From an uncultured Siphonobacter sp. (GTDB taxonomy: Bacteria > Bacteroidota > Bacteroidia > Cytophagales > Spirosomataceae): DNA of 64,000 nucleotides. A program made the position numbers and the translations under genes. Shown here piece by piece: positions 17,958-27,435 of this stretch (the first letter of the stretch is position 1; each line of letters begins with the position of its first letter). Where the stretch lies: assembly GCA_913775095.1 (NCBI GenBank), contig CAJYIW010000004.1:62001-126000 (forward strand), given 5' to 3'. The notes beneath the pieces were generated by a model. That model had not been told where the DNA came from, ran no database searches, and saw only the letters and a list, made by a program, of their open reading frames with translations.

Positions 17958-18740
17958 ATGAGTCAGGTCTTTGCTAACGTCACTTTGCTGATTACCAACT
18001 ATAACAGAAGTCTTTCTCTGGAAAATCTATTGACCCGGTTTGAACAGCTGGACTGCCGTTTCGGAAATATCATCGTAACGGATGATGGCAGTAAAGCTAT
18101 CCATCTGGATCGCATCAGGCGTTTTCAGCAAAAAGTTTCGTTTGAATTACTAACCTCCCCGAAAAATCAGGGAGCTGGTCATAACATGAACAAGGGACAA
18201 CGGGCCGTCAAGACGCCTTATACCCTATTCATCGAAGATGATTTTGAACCCAGTGAGAAGTTTCCAACGATGTTGAGAAAGGCTCTTGAGGAGATGGACA
18301 ATCGACTGGATCTGGATATTGTTCGGTTCTATGCTTACTTCCGTTATCCGTATCTGAAGCCCTACAATGAGCACTTTTCCGAAATGGTGGTACCCAGGTT
18401 TGCTCTGAATTACCGGAAGATTCATTATTACAGCGATCACCCGCACCTGCGTCGAACTTCCTTTCTGGATAAATTCGGGGATTTCAACGAAACTACCCGC
18501 CCGGATCAGACGGAATACCGCATGTGCATCTCCTTCCTCCAGCATGGGGGCAAAGGTTTGTTCTATAACGATCATCAGAACCTCCTGTATCACAATAACT
18601 CCGTCGAAGGAAGTACCATCGAACGGAAAGGCTGGACCATGAGTGAAAGTAAACCCGTGCAGTTGCTCAAACTGATTTACCGTCAGATCAAGCACAATTA
18701 TGATCTGTATTTCATGAAAACCGGGTATCGGTATTCTTAG
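17958..18740 (+). CDS. Glycosyltransferase family 2 protein
   Basis: 260-residue GT-A fold transferase. The nucleotide-sugar binding half is clear: VTLLITNYNRSLSLENLL at residues 8-25, TDDGS at 41-45, NQGAGHNMNKG at 70-80, and the DxD-like metal motif IEDDFEPS at 92-99. No transmembrane segment is present, so it is a cytoplasmic or peripheral enzyme. The C-terminal half is less conserved and contains a Tyr/His-rich stretch (YRKIHYYSDHPHLRR). It is isolated from other glycan genes, so neither donor nor acceptor can be predicted. Its downstream gene is convergent, with a shared terminator. Confidence 0.85.
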   Translation: MSQVFANVTLLITNYNRSLSLENLLTRFEQLDCRFGNIIVTDDGSKAIHLDRIRRFQQKVSFELLTSPKNQGAGHNMNKGQRAVKTPYTLFIEDDFEPSEKFPTMLRKALEEMDNRLDLDIVRFYAYFRYPYLKPYNEHFSEMVVPRFALNYRKIHYYSDHPHLRRTSFLDKFGDFNETTRPDQTEYRMCISFLQHGGKGLFYNDHQNLLYHNNSVEGSTIERKGWTMSESKPVQLLKLIYRQIKHNYDLYFMKTGYRYS

Positions 18741-18834
18741 CAAGAGAAAGCTCTGCGTCTTTGGTCCGCCCACACCCGAACCGGAATTTCCCGGCAACTA
18801 TAAAGCGTATAGTCATTAGCGTAAGTAAATCCTA

Positions 18835-18868
18835 AAAAAGCCCCGACCTTATAAGGCCGAGGCTTTTT
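18835..18868. terminator. Bidirectional terminator
   Basis: AAAAAGCCCCGACCTT pairs with AAGGCCGAGGCTTTTT (two wobble positions) around a two-base centre. It lies between the glycosyltransferase gene and the end of the RND efflux operon. Confidence 0.85.
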
Positions 18869-18889
18869 CAGGATTGGGTTTTAATGCCT

Positions 18890-20290
18890 CTAACGCCAGC
18901 CCCCGCCTAAAGCCCGGTACAGCTCAATGGTGGCCGCCGCTTTTTGGCGTTCCAGCTGGGTAACACTCAGCCGGGACTGGAGGTAATTACTCTGGGCAGA
19001 AATGATTTCCAGGTAGTTAGCCATCCCGTTTTTAAACAAAAGCTGCGTCGAACCGATCCCCTCCTCCAGGGCCTGACGCCGGGCCAGAGCCGAAGTAATC
19101 TGTTCATCGAGTTTCTGCGTGGCCGCTAAAGCGGTCGAGACCTCCGTATAGCCCGTGAGTAAGGCCTGCTGAAAGGAAATCAGAGCTTTATCTTTTTCGA
19201 TGTTGGCCAGTTCCAGTTGCGTTTGAAGCTGGCGACGCTGAAAAATGGGCTGGGTTAAGCCTCCCAGAAAGTTCCAGAAAAAGGAACCCGGAATACTAAA
19301 CCAGTTGGAGGCCTGAAAAGACGTGAGGCCCGTTTGAGCCGTAATGGTGAGTTGCGGATACATGGCAATCTGAGCAATGCCGACCCGGGCAAACTGCTGG
19401 CGAAGCATCAGTTCCGCCGAATGAATGTCAGGGCGAGCCGCCAGCAAAGAAACCGGGTAACCTCCCCTGACATTCAGCCGGAAGGCATCCCCTGCTTCCG
19501 CCCGCCGTACGATTCCCCGGGCGTACTGGCCGCATAACAGACTTAACGCATTTTCCTGCTGGATGATGCTTTGTTCAATTTGCGGGATTAACTGCTTCGT
19601 TTCCTCCAGTTGAGCCTTCGCCTGCTGGATGGCCAGATTAGTGGCCTCGCCTACTCTATACTGAGCCTGGGTTACAAAAACGGTGCTGTCACTGAGTTCT
19701 TTGCTGTGAATGGCAATTTTGAGCTGTTCATCGAGCATCAGGAGGTTATAATACCCATTGGCTACGTCGGCTACCAGTCGGGTTTGTACGCCTCGCCTGT
19801 ATTCCTGGTTTTGCAGAAGTCCGGCCAGAGCATCGATTTTTTGCTGCTTTACCCGGCCCCAGATATCCACTTCCCAGTTTAATCCCAGATTCAGGCTAAA
19901 GTCATTGACGCTCAGGGTTCCGATGAAGGCTTCGTTTCCCAGTCCCGCGAAGCTGTTCCGGGCCGTGCGGTTGCGGCTGGCCTGAAGATTGGCATTGATA
20001 GTAGGCAGATAATTGAGCTTCACCTGCCGAAGCGTGGCTTGAGCGGACTCGATATTTTTTACGGCAAGTCTCAGGTCATTGTTATACGCAAACGCCGTAT
20101 CGATTAGCTGACGCAGGGTTTCGTTCGCAAAAAATTCCTGTAAATCAGGTAAGCTTTTGAGGAGGGTATCAGCCGTTGTTTCATTTCTGAATGTTTCGGG
20201 AAGACGAGTCTCCGGACGCTGATAATTCTTACCCACCTGGCAGGACATAACCAGCAATAAAAAGACAGGTATATAAATTAGAATTTTCAT
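18890..20290 (-). CDS. RND efflux outer-membrane lipoprotein (TolC/NodT family)
   Basis: 466-residue outer-membrane factor of a tripartite drug exporter. It is a lipoprotein with signal MKILIYIPVFLLLVMSC (lipobox VMSC, Cys 17), followed by VGKNYQRPETRLPETF, the typical N-terminus of the NodT/OprM group. Two internally similar halves form the trimeric barrel and periplasmic alpha-tunnel; repeated long amphipathic helices with NLGLNWEVDIWGRVKQQK in the first half and FWNFLGGLTQPIFQRRQLQTQLELA in the second are the standard OEP signatures. It is the last gene of the operon, 57 bases after the RND pump gene, and is followed by a terminator. Confidence 0.93.
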   Translation of the reverse strand: MKILIYIPVFLLLVMSCQVGKNYQRPETRLPETFRNETTADTLLKSLPDLQEFFANETLRQLIDTAFAYNNDLRLAVKNIESAQATLRQVKLNYLPTINANLQASRNRTARNSFAGLGNEAFIGTLSVNDFSLNLGLNWEVDIWGRVKQQKIDALAGLLQNQEYRRGVQTRLVADVANGYYNLLMLDEQLKIAIHSKELSDSTVFVTQAQYRVGEATNLAIQQAKAQLEETKQLIPQIEQSIIQQENALSLLCGQYARGIVRRAEAGDAFRLNVRGGYPVSLLAARPDIHSAELMLRQQFARVGIAQIAMYPQLTITAQTGLTSFQASNWFSIPGSFFWNFLGGLTQPIFQRRQLQTQLELANIEKDKALISFQQALLTGYTEVSTALAATQKLDEQITSALARRQALEEGIGSTQLLFKNGMANYLEIISAQSNYLQSRLSVTQLERQKAAATIELYRALGGGWR

Positions 20291-20347
20291 CTGTTGAAAG
20301 AACTGGGGAATCGGGCAAAGGACTGAATCCCTTCGCCCGACCCGATG

Positions 20348-23300
20348 TTAGGAATGAACCGGCTGTTTACGGGGCTTTTTACGACCCACTTTTTCCTGCA
20401 AAGACTGGAAGATGACGAACAGCATGGGAATGACCATCAGTCCGAACAGAACCCCGGTGACCATTCCTCCGGCCGCACTGATACTGATGGAACGATTACC
20501 CATGGCGGAAGCTCCGGTGGCAAACATCAGCGGCACCAGACCGGCCACAAAGGCCAGCGACGTCATCAGAATAGGCCGAAACCGCTGACGGGCTCCCTCA
20601 ATGGCGGCGTCGATCAGGGGCATTCCCGACTGCCGGGCCTGAACGGCGAATTCCACAATCAGAATGGCGTTCTTGGCCAGTAGTCCGATGAGCATAATCA
20701 GACCTACCTGTACGTAAATGTTATTCGTGATTCCCGTCAGGCCAATGGCCAGATATACACCCAGAATACCCGTTGGAATGGAAAGAATAACGGCCAAAGG
20801 AAGCAGGTAACTTTCGTACTGAGCGGCCAGCAGGAAATAGGTAAACACCACGCACATGCCGAAAATCAAGACCATCTGCCCGCCCGCTTCTTTTTCTTCC
20901 CGGCTTAACCCTGACCATTCGTAGCCGTAATTATCCGGGAGCTTCTCGCGTAAAATCCGTTCGCTGGCGTCCATGATCTGGCTGTTGCTGAATCCCTCTT
21001 TGGGCAGGATGTTGATCGTAATACTATTAAATAAGTTATAGCGATTCACCACTTCAGGACCGTAGACTTTCTGCAAACGCACGAGGTTACCAATGGGAAT
21101 CATCTGTCCGCTGGTGTTTTTCACGAAAACCTGGTTCAGCGATTCTTCATCCATGCGGTATTGCCCTTCGGCTTTTACATTCACCCGGTAGAACTTTCCA
21201 AAACGAACGAAATCGCTGGATTGAGCCCCCCCGTAGAACAGTTGCAGGGTGGTCATAACATCCCGGGGCGTAGTCCCCAATTGATACGCCTTGTCTTCAT
21301 CCACGATTACTTCATACTGGGGAAAATCGCTTCGGAAGGTTGTAAACGCCGCTTCGATGGAGGGATCTTTAAACATCTCGCCAATGATCTCCTGAGCTTT
21401 CTGACTAAAGACATCCAGACTGCTGCCGGACTTATCCTGAAGCACCAGCTCGGCCCCGGAAACGCTGCCAAACCCTTCTACCGGAGGAGAACGGAATAAA
21501 CTCAACTCCCCTTCTTTCACACTGCTCAGACGTTCGTTCATGGCTTCGATGATCCGGTCCATATCCTGGATTTCCCCCCGTTCTTTGATAGGTTTCAGAC
21601 GAACGAAACCCAGGGCATACGAAGGGCCGGCACTGTTGCTGAGGATATTAAATCCTGAAATGCCTGTAACGCTCTCCACTTCCGGCATTTTCCGAAATGC
21701 CACGTCGATTTTTCGGAGTACTTCGGTGGTGAATTTCAGATTATTACCCGCGGGTAATGACAGGGAAAAGGTTACAAAGCGGTCGTCCTCCGCGGGCACA
21801 AAGTCCTTCGGAGCCCGGTTCATCAGGAAGAACGCAAAACCCGCTACCACCGCCAATAATCCAATGCCGATCCATTTTTTATGAATCAGAAAAGCAATCC
21901 CCCGAACGTACTTGTTCGTCAGGGACTCAAAGCCCGTATTGAAGGCGTTGACAAACCGCTGCTTGAAACTCTGATTCTTAGTCTCCCCGTGCGTACTTCT
22001 TAAAAATAAGGCACAAAGGGCCGGACTCAGCGTCAGGGCATTAACGGCCGAAATCAGAATGGCAATGGCCAGCGTGAAAGAAAATTGCTTATAAAAAATT
22101 CCCGACGGGCCTTCCATGAACCCGACGGGCAGGAACACCGCCGCCATCACCAGGGTAATGGAAATGATGGAACTGGTAATCTCCTGCATAGCCGTCGTAG
22201 TGGCTTCTTCCGGTTCCAGGTGTTCTTTTTCCATTTTGGAGTGCACGGCCTCTACCACCACAATGGCATCATCCACTACAATCCCGATGGCCAGTACTAA
22301 GGCAAAAAGCGTAAGTACGTTAATGGAAAATCCGATGATATTCAGGAAGAAAAACGTCCCGATAATGGCCACCGGAACGGCAATGGCCGGAATAAGCGTG
22401 GACCGCCAGTCCTGAAGGAATAGAAACACCACAATGAACACGAGAATGAAAGCCTCGATCAGGGTGCTTTTCACCTGGTCAATGGACTGGTCAAGCCGTT
22501 CTTTTACGCTCTGAATGATGTGATACTCCACGCCTTTGGGGAACGAACGGCTTAACTCATCCAGGTTTTTACGAACGGCAATTTCAATTTCATTGGCATT
22601 GGAACCGCTGATCTGCTGGATGGCCAGGGTAACGGCGGGTTTGCCATTTTCCTTGTTATCGCCGGAATAAAAGGCTGAACCAAACTCCACGCGGGCCACG
22701 TCCTTCAGCCGCAGCATCGAACCGTCCGTCTTGGCTTTCAGCACAATACGTTCGAAATCCTCCGGCCGGTTGAGTTTACCTTTATACTTGACGATGTATT
22801 GCAGGGGAGCCTCTGATTCTTCCCCGAGTTTCCCCGGCGAAGCCTCCAGACTGCTATTATTGATAGCGGTCTCAATATCCTGAGGCACCAGATTGTTGAC
22901 GGTCAGTTTCTGAGGATCCAGCCAGATCCGCATGGAGTAATCTTTTCCCCCAAAAAGCTGCACGTTACCAATTCCCTTGATGCGTTTCAGCGAAGGAATC
23001 AGGTTGATTTTTGCGTAGTTCTGGAGGAAAAGTTCGTCGAACTTCGCCGAATCCTGACTCATCACGTTGAAGAACATGATGTTACTGTTCTGCTGCTTGG
23101 TGGTCGTAATACCCGCCCGAATAACCTCCGCGGGAATCTGGCTGTTAACCTGAGCCACCCGGTTCTGAACGTTCACGGCCGCCTGATCGGGATCGGTACC
23201 CTGGCTGAAAATGACCTGAATGGAAAACGAACCATCACTTCCGGCTGTCGATTTGATGTACTGCATATTCTCGACGCCATTGATGGCCTCTTCCAGCGGC

Positions 23301-23488
23301 GTAATGACCGATCGGGTAACGCTTTCGCTGTTTCCTCCGGGGTACGTACCCGCCACGAAAATCGTGGGCGGAGCAATATCGGGAAATTGAGTAATGGGCA
23401 GCCGGGTCAGCGAAATAAGCCCCAGCAACACCAGAACGATGGATATAACCGTTGCAAGAACGGGTCGGTTAATAATATTTTTTAGCAT
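20348..23488 (-). CDS. RND multidrug efflux pump, HAE1 family (AcrB-like)
   Basis: 1046-residue inner-membrane proton/drug antiporter, normal length for HAE1. Visible features: N-terminal helix LATVISIVLVLLGLISLTRLPITQFPDIAPP, periplasmic porter region with IKSTAGSDGSFSIQVIFSQGTDP, the helix 4 proton-relay motif LVLAIGIVVDDAIVVVE with the paired Asp, EATTTAMQEITSSIISITLVM, and the duplicated second half with GLLAKNAILIVEFA, the usual Lys in helix 10. All key relay residues appear present, so the pump should work. It is flanked by its membrane-fusion protein (57 bases upstream) and outer-membrane factor (57 bases downstream). Substrates cannot be predicted from sequence. Confidence 0.96.
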   Translation of the reverse strand: MLKNIINRPVLATVISIVLVLLGLISLTRLPITQFPDIAPPTIFVAGTYPGGNSESVTRSVITPLEEAINGVENMQYIKSTAGSDGSFSIQVIFSQGTDPDQAAVNVQNRVAQVNSQIPAEVIRAGITTTKQQNSNIMFFNVMSQDSAKFDELFLQNYAKINLIPSLKRIKGIGNVQLFGGKDYSMRIWLDPQKLTVNNLVPQDIETAINNSSLEASPGKLGEESEAPLQYIVKYKGKLNRPEDFERIVLKAKTDGSMLRLKDVARVEFGSAFYSGDNKENGKPAVTLAIQQISGSNANEIEIAVRKNLDELSRSFPKGVEYHIIQSVKERLDQSIDQVKSTLIEAFILVFIVVFLFLQDWRSTLIPAIAVPVAIIGTFFFLNIIGFSINVLTLFALVLAIGIVVDDAIVVVEAVHSKMEKEHLEPEEATTTAMQEITSSIISITLVMAAVFLPVGFMEGPSGIFYKQFSFTLAIAILISAVNALTLSPALCALFLRSTHGETKNQSFKQRFVNAFNTGFESLTNKYVRGIAFLIHKKWIGIGLLAVVAGFAFFLMNRAPKDFVPAEDDRFVTFSLSLPAGNNLKFTTEVLRKIDVAFRKMPEVESVTGISGFNILSNSAGPSYALGFVRLKPIKERGEIQDMDRIIEAMNERLSSVKEGELSLFRSPPVEGFGSVSGAELVLQDKSGSSLDVFSQKAQEIIGEMFKDPSIEAAFTTFRSDFPQYEVIVDEDKAYQLGTTPRDVMTTLQLFYGGAQSSDFVRFGKFYRVNVKAEGQYRMDEESLNQVFVKNTSGQMIPIGNLVRLQKVYGPEVVNRYNLFNSITINILPKEGFSNSQIMDASERILREKLPDNYGYEWSGLSREEKEAGGQMVLIFGMCVVFTYFLLAAQYESYLLPLAVILSIPTGILGVYLAIGLTGITNNIYVQVGLIMLIGLLAKNAILIVEFAVQARQSGMPLIDAAIEGARQRFRPILMTSLAFVAGLVPLMFATGASAMGNRSISISAAGGMVTGVLFGLMVIPMLFVIFQSLQEKVGRKKPRKQPVHS

Positions 23489-23545
23489 AACAAAGTGGGA
23501 AGTAGTCCATGCGTTCAGGCACGGACTAACCTATGACACGATAAA

Positions 23546-24673
23546 TCAAGGCTGAACCTGTTCTCCTTCAGTAACCAGATTGGCGTCCTTGGCAATGACC
23601 CGATCTCCTGGCTTAAGTCCCTGAGAAAGAATGTAGTTATCACCGCTTTTACCATTAACGGTAATCGCTATACGCTCTGCGTGATTATCGGGAGTTAGTC
23701 TGAACACGTAAATCTTATCCTGGATATCCGTGGTGGCCTGAACCGGAACGAGGATGACGTTCTGACGGGTTTCGGGAAGAACGATGCGACCCGTATTGCC
23801 CGAACGCAGCAGGTAGCGGGGATTTGAAAACGCAGCCCGAACGCTGATACTGCTGGTCCCCGTATCAAATTTTCCATCCACCATCTGAATCTTTCCTTTT
23901 TGTTCGAAAGGTTTTCCATCCGCCAGAATAAGCTGAACCTCAGGCAAATGACTTAACCTCTGAGTAACGGACTGATCAGAGGCCCGGCTCATTTCCAGAA
24001 AATCCTGTTCGGTCATTGAGAAATAAGCATATACCTGACTAATGTCCGATAGCGTAGTCATCGGATCCGCATCCGCTTTAGAAACCAGATTTCCCAGTCG
24101 CTTCGGAATACGTCCGATGTAGCCGCTCACGGGGGCTTTCACCAGCGTAAATCCTAAGTTGATTCGGGCCGTCGCCACGGCCGCCTGCTGCAAAGCCACG
24201 TTGGCTTTAGCCGTTTCGTAAGCAGCCGTTGCCGTTTTCAGCTGGAAATTGGAGGTAACTTTGCTCTGACTCAATTCCGTAAACTTCTCAACTTCCAGAC
24301 TGGCCTTTTTCAGTTCCGCCTGAGCGGCTCCGAGATTTGCCTGAGCCGTGTGAAGCTGTTCCTGATAGGGTGCATCCGCAATTTTGAATAAGGGCTGGCC
24401 CGCTTTCACGAAGGCTCCTTCTTCAATGAAAATTTTTTCCAGATAGCCTTCCGCCTGCGGACGTATATCAACGTTCACTTTGCCTTCGATTCGGGCCGGG
24501 TAATCCCTGCTGACCGTTACCGTACGCTGATCGAGGGTAACCACCGTGCGTTTCTGGGCGGCCGGTGATGCAGTGGTTTGATTATCGGCGGCGGACTGAC
24601 ACGCTTCAAGCCCGATGAAGGTGCTTAAGACGAGTAAAGTCCGTATCAGTTGAGGTTTGAAAGACTGTTTCAC
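23546..24673 (-). CDS. RND efflux periplasmic adaptor lipoprotein (AcrA-like)
   Basis: 375-residue membrane-fusion protein that bridges the pump and the outer-membrane channel. Lipoprotein signal ends at LEAC (Cys 25). Domain order follows the family: first lipoyl half GKVNVDIRPQAEGYLEKIFIEEGAFVKAGQPLFKI, a helical hairpin at about residues 105-165 (QLHTAQANLGAAQAELKKA and the following helix), second lipoyl half with VKAPVSGYIGRIPKRLGNLVSK, then beta-barrel and membrane-proximal domains (VLLRS-GNTGRIVLPE region, then DRVIAKDANLVTEGEQV). It is the first gene of the operon. No regulator gene adjoins, in contrast to many such operons with a TetR gene next door. Confidence 0.95.
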   Translation of the reverse strand: MKQSFKPQLIRTLLVLSTFIGLEACQSAADNQTTASPAAQKRTVVTLDQRTVTVSRDYPARIEGKVNVDIRPQAEGYLEKIFIEEGAFVKAGQPLFKIADAPYQEQLHTAQANLGAAQAELKKASLEVEKFTELSQSKVTSNFQLKTATAAYETAKANVALQQAAVATARINLGFTLVKAPVSGYIGRIPKRLGNLVSKADADPMTTLSDISQVYAYFSMTEQDFLEMSRASDQSVTQRLSHLPEVQLILADGKPFEQKGKIQMVDGKFDTGTSSISVRAAFSNPRYLLRSGNTGRIVLPETRQNVILVPVQATTDIQDKIYVFRLTPDNHAERIAITVNGKSGDNYILSQGLKPGDRVIAKDANLVTEGEQVQP

Positions 24674-24694
24674 TTGTATTGCTTTTTGTTAGGT

Positions 24695-24702
24695 CAAAAG
24701 TA
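24695..24702 (-). promoter_or_regulatory. Candidate -7 box of the RND operon (TACTTTTG)
   Basis: Minus strand reads TACTTTTG, 21 bases upstream of the adaptor gene ATG, giving a short leader. No TTTG is at the expected -33 spacing. Confidence 0.45.
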
Positions 24703-25051
24703 GCCATCAAAACAAGAAGTCTAAGGCTAAAAGTACCCAAACCACTAAAAAGACGACTCAACCGGAAAGAAGACGAACCCAATCCCTTTCATCTGAACAG
24801 AATTAAAACCTGATTACTACCTCTGCCATGGACAAGATATGGCATCAAAGGATTAACTTTTGAATAGGGATGAATGGCTTTAAAAACTGTGGCTGATGGA
24901 GTGATCATCCGGGATCGTTTCACGCGTATAATCGATTCCAACGTCTGTAGTTTAAAAGGAATTTCACCCCATTCAGGTAAACCCATTCGTTGGAAATAAT
25001 GACGTGCTGCCGTACATTAGCCCGACGTTCATCTGCTTCCATCTCAAATCA
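24703..25051. other. Divergent intergenic region
   Basis: About 350 bases between the efflux operon and the small membrane protein gene. It contains short frames on both strands that do not resemble proteins, and no hairpin or repeat that I could support. Confidence 0.4.
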
Positions 25052-25564
25052 ATGGTTCATCTGCTCTGGGCATTACTAAATATATTTCTGGGTTTATTTT
25101 TTCTGTTGACCTGTGTTCGGGCAATGAAGCTGGTTCGGGAACGATGGGGAATGGTTTCGGCCCTTGTGTTTACGCTCGGGCTGTTATCCTTCTGCGGTCG
25201 TTCTTCCGTTACTAATACTGAACATGCAGCTTTAGCAAAAAAATGGAATGTTCGGGCGGACTCTACGCTGATTCCGAACACAATCCGTACCCTTCAGGTC
25301 ACCTTGGATGAAACGCTCATTGCTCAGTTTGACTTAAGGATCAATTACGGAACCGATCCATTAAGCTTACAAAAAGTGCCCAGTTCGGTATATGTCACTA
25401 CGAACGGGTTGGTGCTGGGGTCGCAGTGGCAACCCGAAGTGCTTTCGACTACGCCTCTCAAAGAAGGGATTCAATATACGGTTACCGGAACTTACGACTG
25501 GAAATTCCTGGGATACCCGGTTTATTCTCAGGCCAAAACGTACACCGGATTCGCAAAATGGTAA
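25052..25564 (+). CDS. Hypothetical membrane protein
   Basis: 170-residue protein, not recognised. Two hydrophobic segments lie near the N-terminus (VHLLWALLNIFLGLFFLLT and MVSALVFTLGLLSFC) separated by a basic loop (KLVRERWG). They are followed by a soluble domain of about 110 residues that is beta-rich (TLQVTLDETLIAQFDLRINYG ends the first part, then YVTTNGLVLGSQWQPEVL and YTVTGTYDWKFLG). Topology suggests both termini face one side with the C-terminal domain possibly outside. I start at MVHLLWAL because the 16 preceding codons do not extend the helix. It lies alone between the efflux operon and a small beta-barrel-like gene. Confidence 0.6.
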   Translation: MVHLLWALLNIFLGLFFLLTCVRAMKLVRERWGMVSALVFTLGLLSFCGRSSVTNTEHAALAKKWNVRADSTLIPNTIRTLQVTLDETLIAQFDLRINYGTDPLSLQKVPSSVYVTTNGLVLGSQWQPEVLSTTPLKEGIQYTVTGTYDWKFLGYPVYSQAKTYTGFAKW

Positions 25565-25779
25565 GCTCCGGGAGCACTTCCTGTTCTATTCATGGCAGTT
25601 TCTTTGGTTATCGATCCCTTAATCGCCTTTTAGTAGCTGATGACAGCGGGAATTGACCTCTTGACTGCTAACCGCTGGACCGCTGGAAAACCTATTTTAA
25701 AAGAATATTAAAGCTTTTGGTAACAACCTAACCTACCTTTAGGTTTTGGTTAATAGTTGGTCTTATCTTGAGCTTTATC

Positions 25780-26271
25780 ATGAAAATAACGTTTACTTTA
25801 TTAATCTCCTTCATTATAACAGGTATAGCTTCAGGACAAACCTTAAGCCCTTCGTATACCAATTTATCCCAGCACATGGTTTACGCCGAAGCGGGTGGTG
25901 CCGGCTTATACGGATCGCTTAATTACGAATTACAGGTAACGGATAAACCTCAGGTGGGCATTCGGGCAGGATTAGGCTACTATTACAAAAAAACCAACTT
26001 TTTAACGATTCCTGTCGGGGCTAACTATCTGTTTACCCTTGAAGAGGAAAAATCATACATTGAAACGGGTTTTGGGGTAACCTTCGCCCGGGCGGATGGC
26101 AAACTGCGAGGTACCTCTCCCTACGCGGATCACTTCACCAGCTATGTTCCCAGCGTTGGTTATCGCCGGCATACGTCCGATGAATGGGTGTGGCGAATTA
26201 TGTTTACTCCCATTATCAATACGTTTGGTTTAAATCCCTGGCTGGGAGCTTCTTTCGGTAAGCGATTTTAG
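25780..26271 (+). CDS. Small outer-membrane beta-barrel-like protein
   Basis: 163-residue secreted protein. A cleavable signal MKITFTLLISFIITGIASG ends before QTLSPS. The rest alternates hydrophobic and polar residues with many aromatics and glycines (VYAEAGGAGLYGSLNYELQV, VGIRAGLGYYYKK, YIETGFGVTFARADGK, LGASFGKRF). It ends in Phe, the usual C-terminal residue of outer-membrane beta-barrels. About eight short strands would fit an OmpW/OmpX-size barrel. No function can be assigned. The longer frame begins 4 codons earlier (MSFI), but the signal peptide fits better from MKI. A perfect 14-base hairpin follows. Confidence 0.7.
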   Translation: MKITFTLLISFIITGIASGQTLSPSYTNLSQHMVYAEAGGAGLYGSLNYELQVTDKPQVGIRAGLGYYYKKTNFLTIPVGANYLFTLEEEKSYIETGFGVTFARADGKLRGTSPYADHFTSYVPSVGYRRHTSDEWVWRIMFTPIINTFGLNPWLGASFGKRF

Positions 26272-26298
26272 CTGTTCGGATTCATGCTTTATACTATA

Positions 26299-26332
26299 AT
26301 GAGTGCTCATCGTGGAAGCGATGAGCACTCAT
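26299..26332. terminator. Perfect hairpin between convergent genes
   Basis: ATGAGTGCTCATCG pairs perfectly with CGATGAGCACTCAT around a 6-base loop, between the barrel-like and reductase genes. There is no clear T-run on either strand, so termination may depend on other signals. Confidence 0.65.
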
Positions 26333-26341
26333 TCGTTTAGC

Positions 26342-27331
26342 TTACCAAAGTTTTACCAGCGTTCTTCCTACGGTTTTTCCAGCCAGCATTTGCTCCATCC
26401 GTTCCGGAAGTTTTTCCAGCGTTACTTCTTCCGTAAAGCTTAAGAGTTGATCCGGCTTCCATTCGTCAGCCAATAAGTTCCAGACGCGTTGCCGCAGGGG
26501 CATGGATGCCCGAACGGAATCCACTCCCAGCAGGCTGACGCCATTAAGTATGAAGGGAAAAACCGTCATGGACAACTCTCCTGACTGGGCCATGCCGCAG
26601 GCTGATACCACGCCATTGTAGAAGAGGGTCCGGAGCAGGGTGGTTAATACCGTACCTCCCACGGTGTCAATTGCTCCGGCAAAACGTGGCTTTAATAAGG
26701 CTCGCTTACTTTCGTCAATAAATTCGCTGCGATCGATCCATTCCGTTACCTTTAATCGTTGCTGTAAATCAGCGTCTTTCTTTCCCGAAATGGCTACGGT
26801 ATCGTAGCCCAGTTTCGCTAAGATCTGTAAACTGATACTTCCCACGCCACCCGACGCTCCACTCACGGCAATGAGGCCATCCGAAGGACTGACGCCAGCC
26901 TGAACCAGTTTATTCACGCATAGTCCGGCGGTAAACCCAGCCGTTCCTAATGCCATGGCCTCCTGCGGAGAAAGGTTTTCCGGTAAGGCCACGGCCCATT
27001 CGCCGGGAATGCGAATGTACTGCCCGTACCCACCCCAGGTATTCATTCCCAGATCAAACCCGGTTACTAAAACCTGATCCCCTTTTTTCCAGAGACTTCC
27101 GGATGATTCTTCCACCGTACCAACGGCGTCAATTCCCGGAACGTGCGGAAATTTCTGGGTAACGCCCCGGTTTCCCGTGGCAGACAGAGCGTCTTTGTAG
27201 TTAAGCGAAGAGTACTGTACCCGCATCAGGGTATCATTTTCGGGCAGGGAACTTAAAGGTATGGACTGAACTTGTTTTAAAAACTGGCCGTTTTCTTCAC
27301 TGATCAGTAAGGCTTTGAACGTATTTTCCAT
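26342..27331 (-). CDS. YhdH/YhfP (AcuI-like) quinone oxidoreductase family protein
   Basis: 329-residue zinc-free medium-chain reductase. The best characterised relative, AcuI, reduces acryloyl-CoA with NADPH. Family marks: SSLNYKDALSATG near residue 45, VPGIDAVGTVEESSG, GFDLGMNTWGGYGQYIRIP, the cofactor loop AVSGASGGVGSISLQILAKLGY near residue 155, and a C-terminal KTVGRTLVKLW. Length is normal. It is transcribed divergently from an AraC-type regulator gene with about 100 bases between starts, so that regulator may control it. The exact substrate is inferred from the family only and may be a different enoyl compound. Confidence 0.85.
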   Translation of the reverse strand: MENTFKALLISEENGQFLKQVQSIPLSSLPENDTLMRVQYSSLNYKDALSATGNRGVTQKFPHVPGIDAVGTVEESSGSLWKKGDQVLVTGFDLGMNTWGGYGQYIRIPGEWAVALPENLSPQEAMALGTAGFTAGLCVNKLVQAGVSPSDGLIAVSGASGGVGSISLQILAKLGYDTVAISGKKDADLQQRLKVTEWIDRSEFIDESKRALLKPRFAGAIDTVGGTVLTTLLRTLFYNGVVSACGMAQSGELSMTVFPFILNGVSLLGVDSVRASMPLRQRVWNLLADEWKPDQLLSFTEEVTLEKLPERMEQMLAGKTVGRTLVKLW

Positions 27332-27435
27332 GAGCTTTTGTCGAATAATGCAGTCGAAACCTAGAAAAAACTGTTCTTGTAAACAAGCCTAGCTCCGAAT
27401 CAGCCCCCGTTGAGGCGGGCTTATAAGTATAGAAA

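Noticed and set aside
24789-24986. 65-codon minus-strand frame upstream of the efflux operon
   Set aside because: No recognisable features, start context or conservation argument; could be chance in a 350-base gap.
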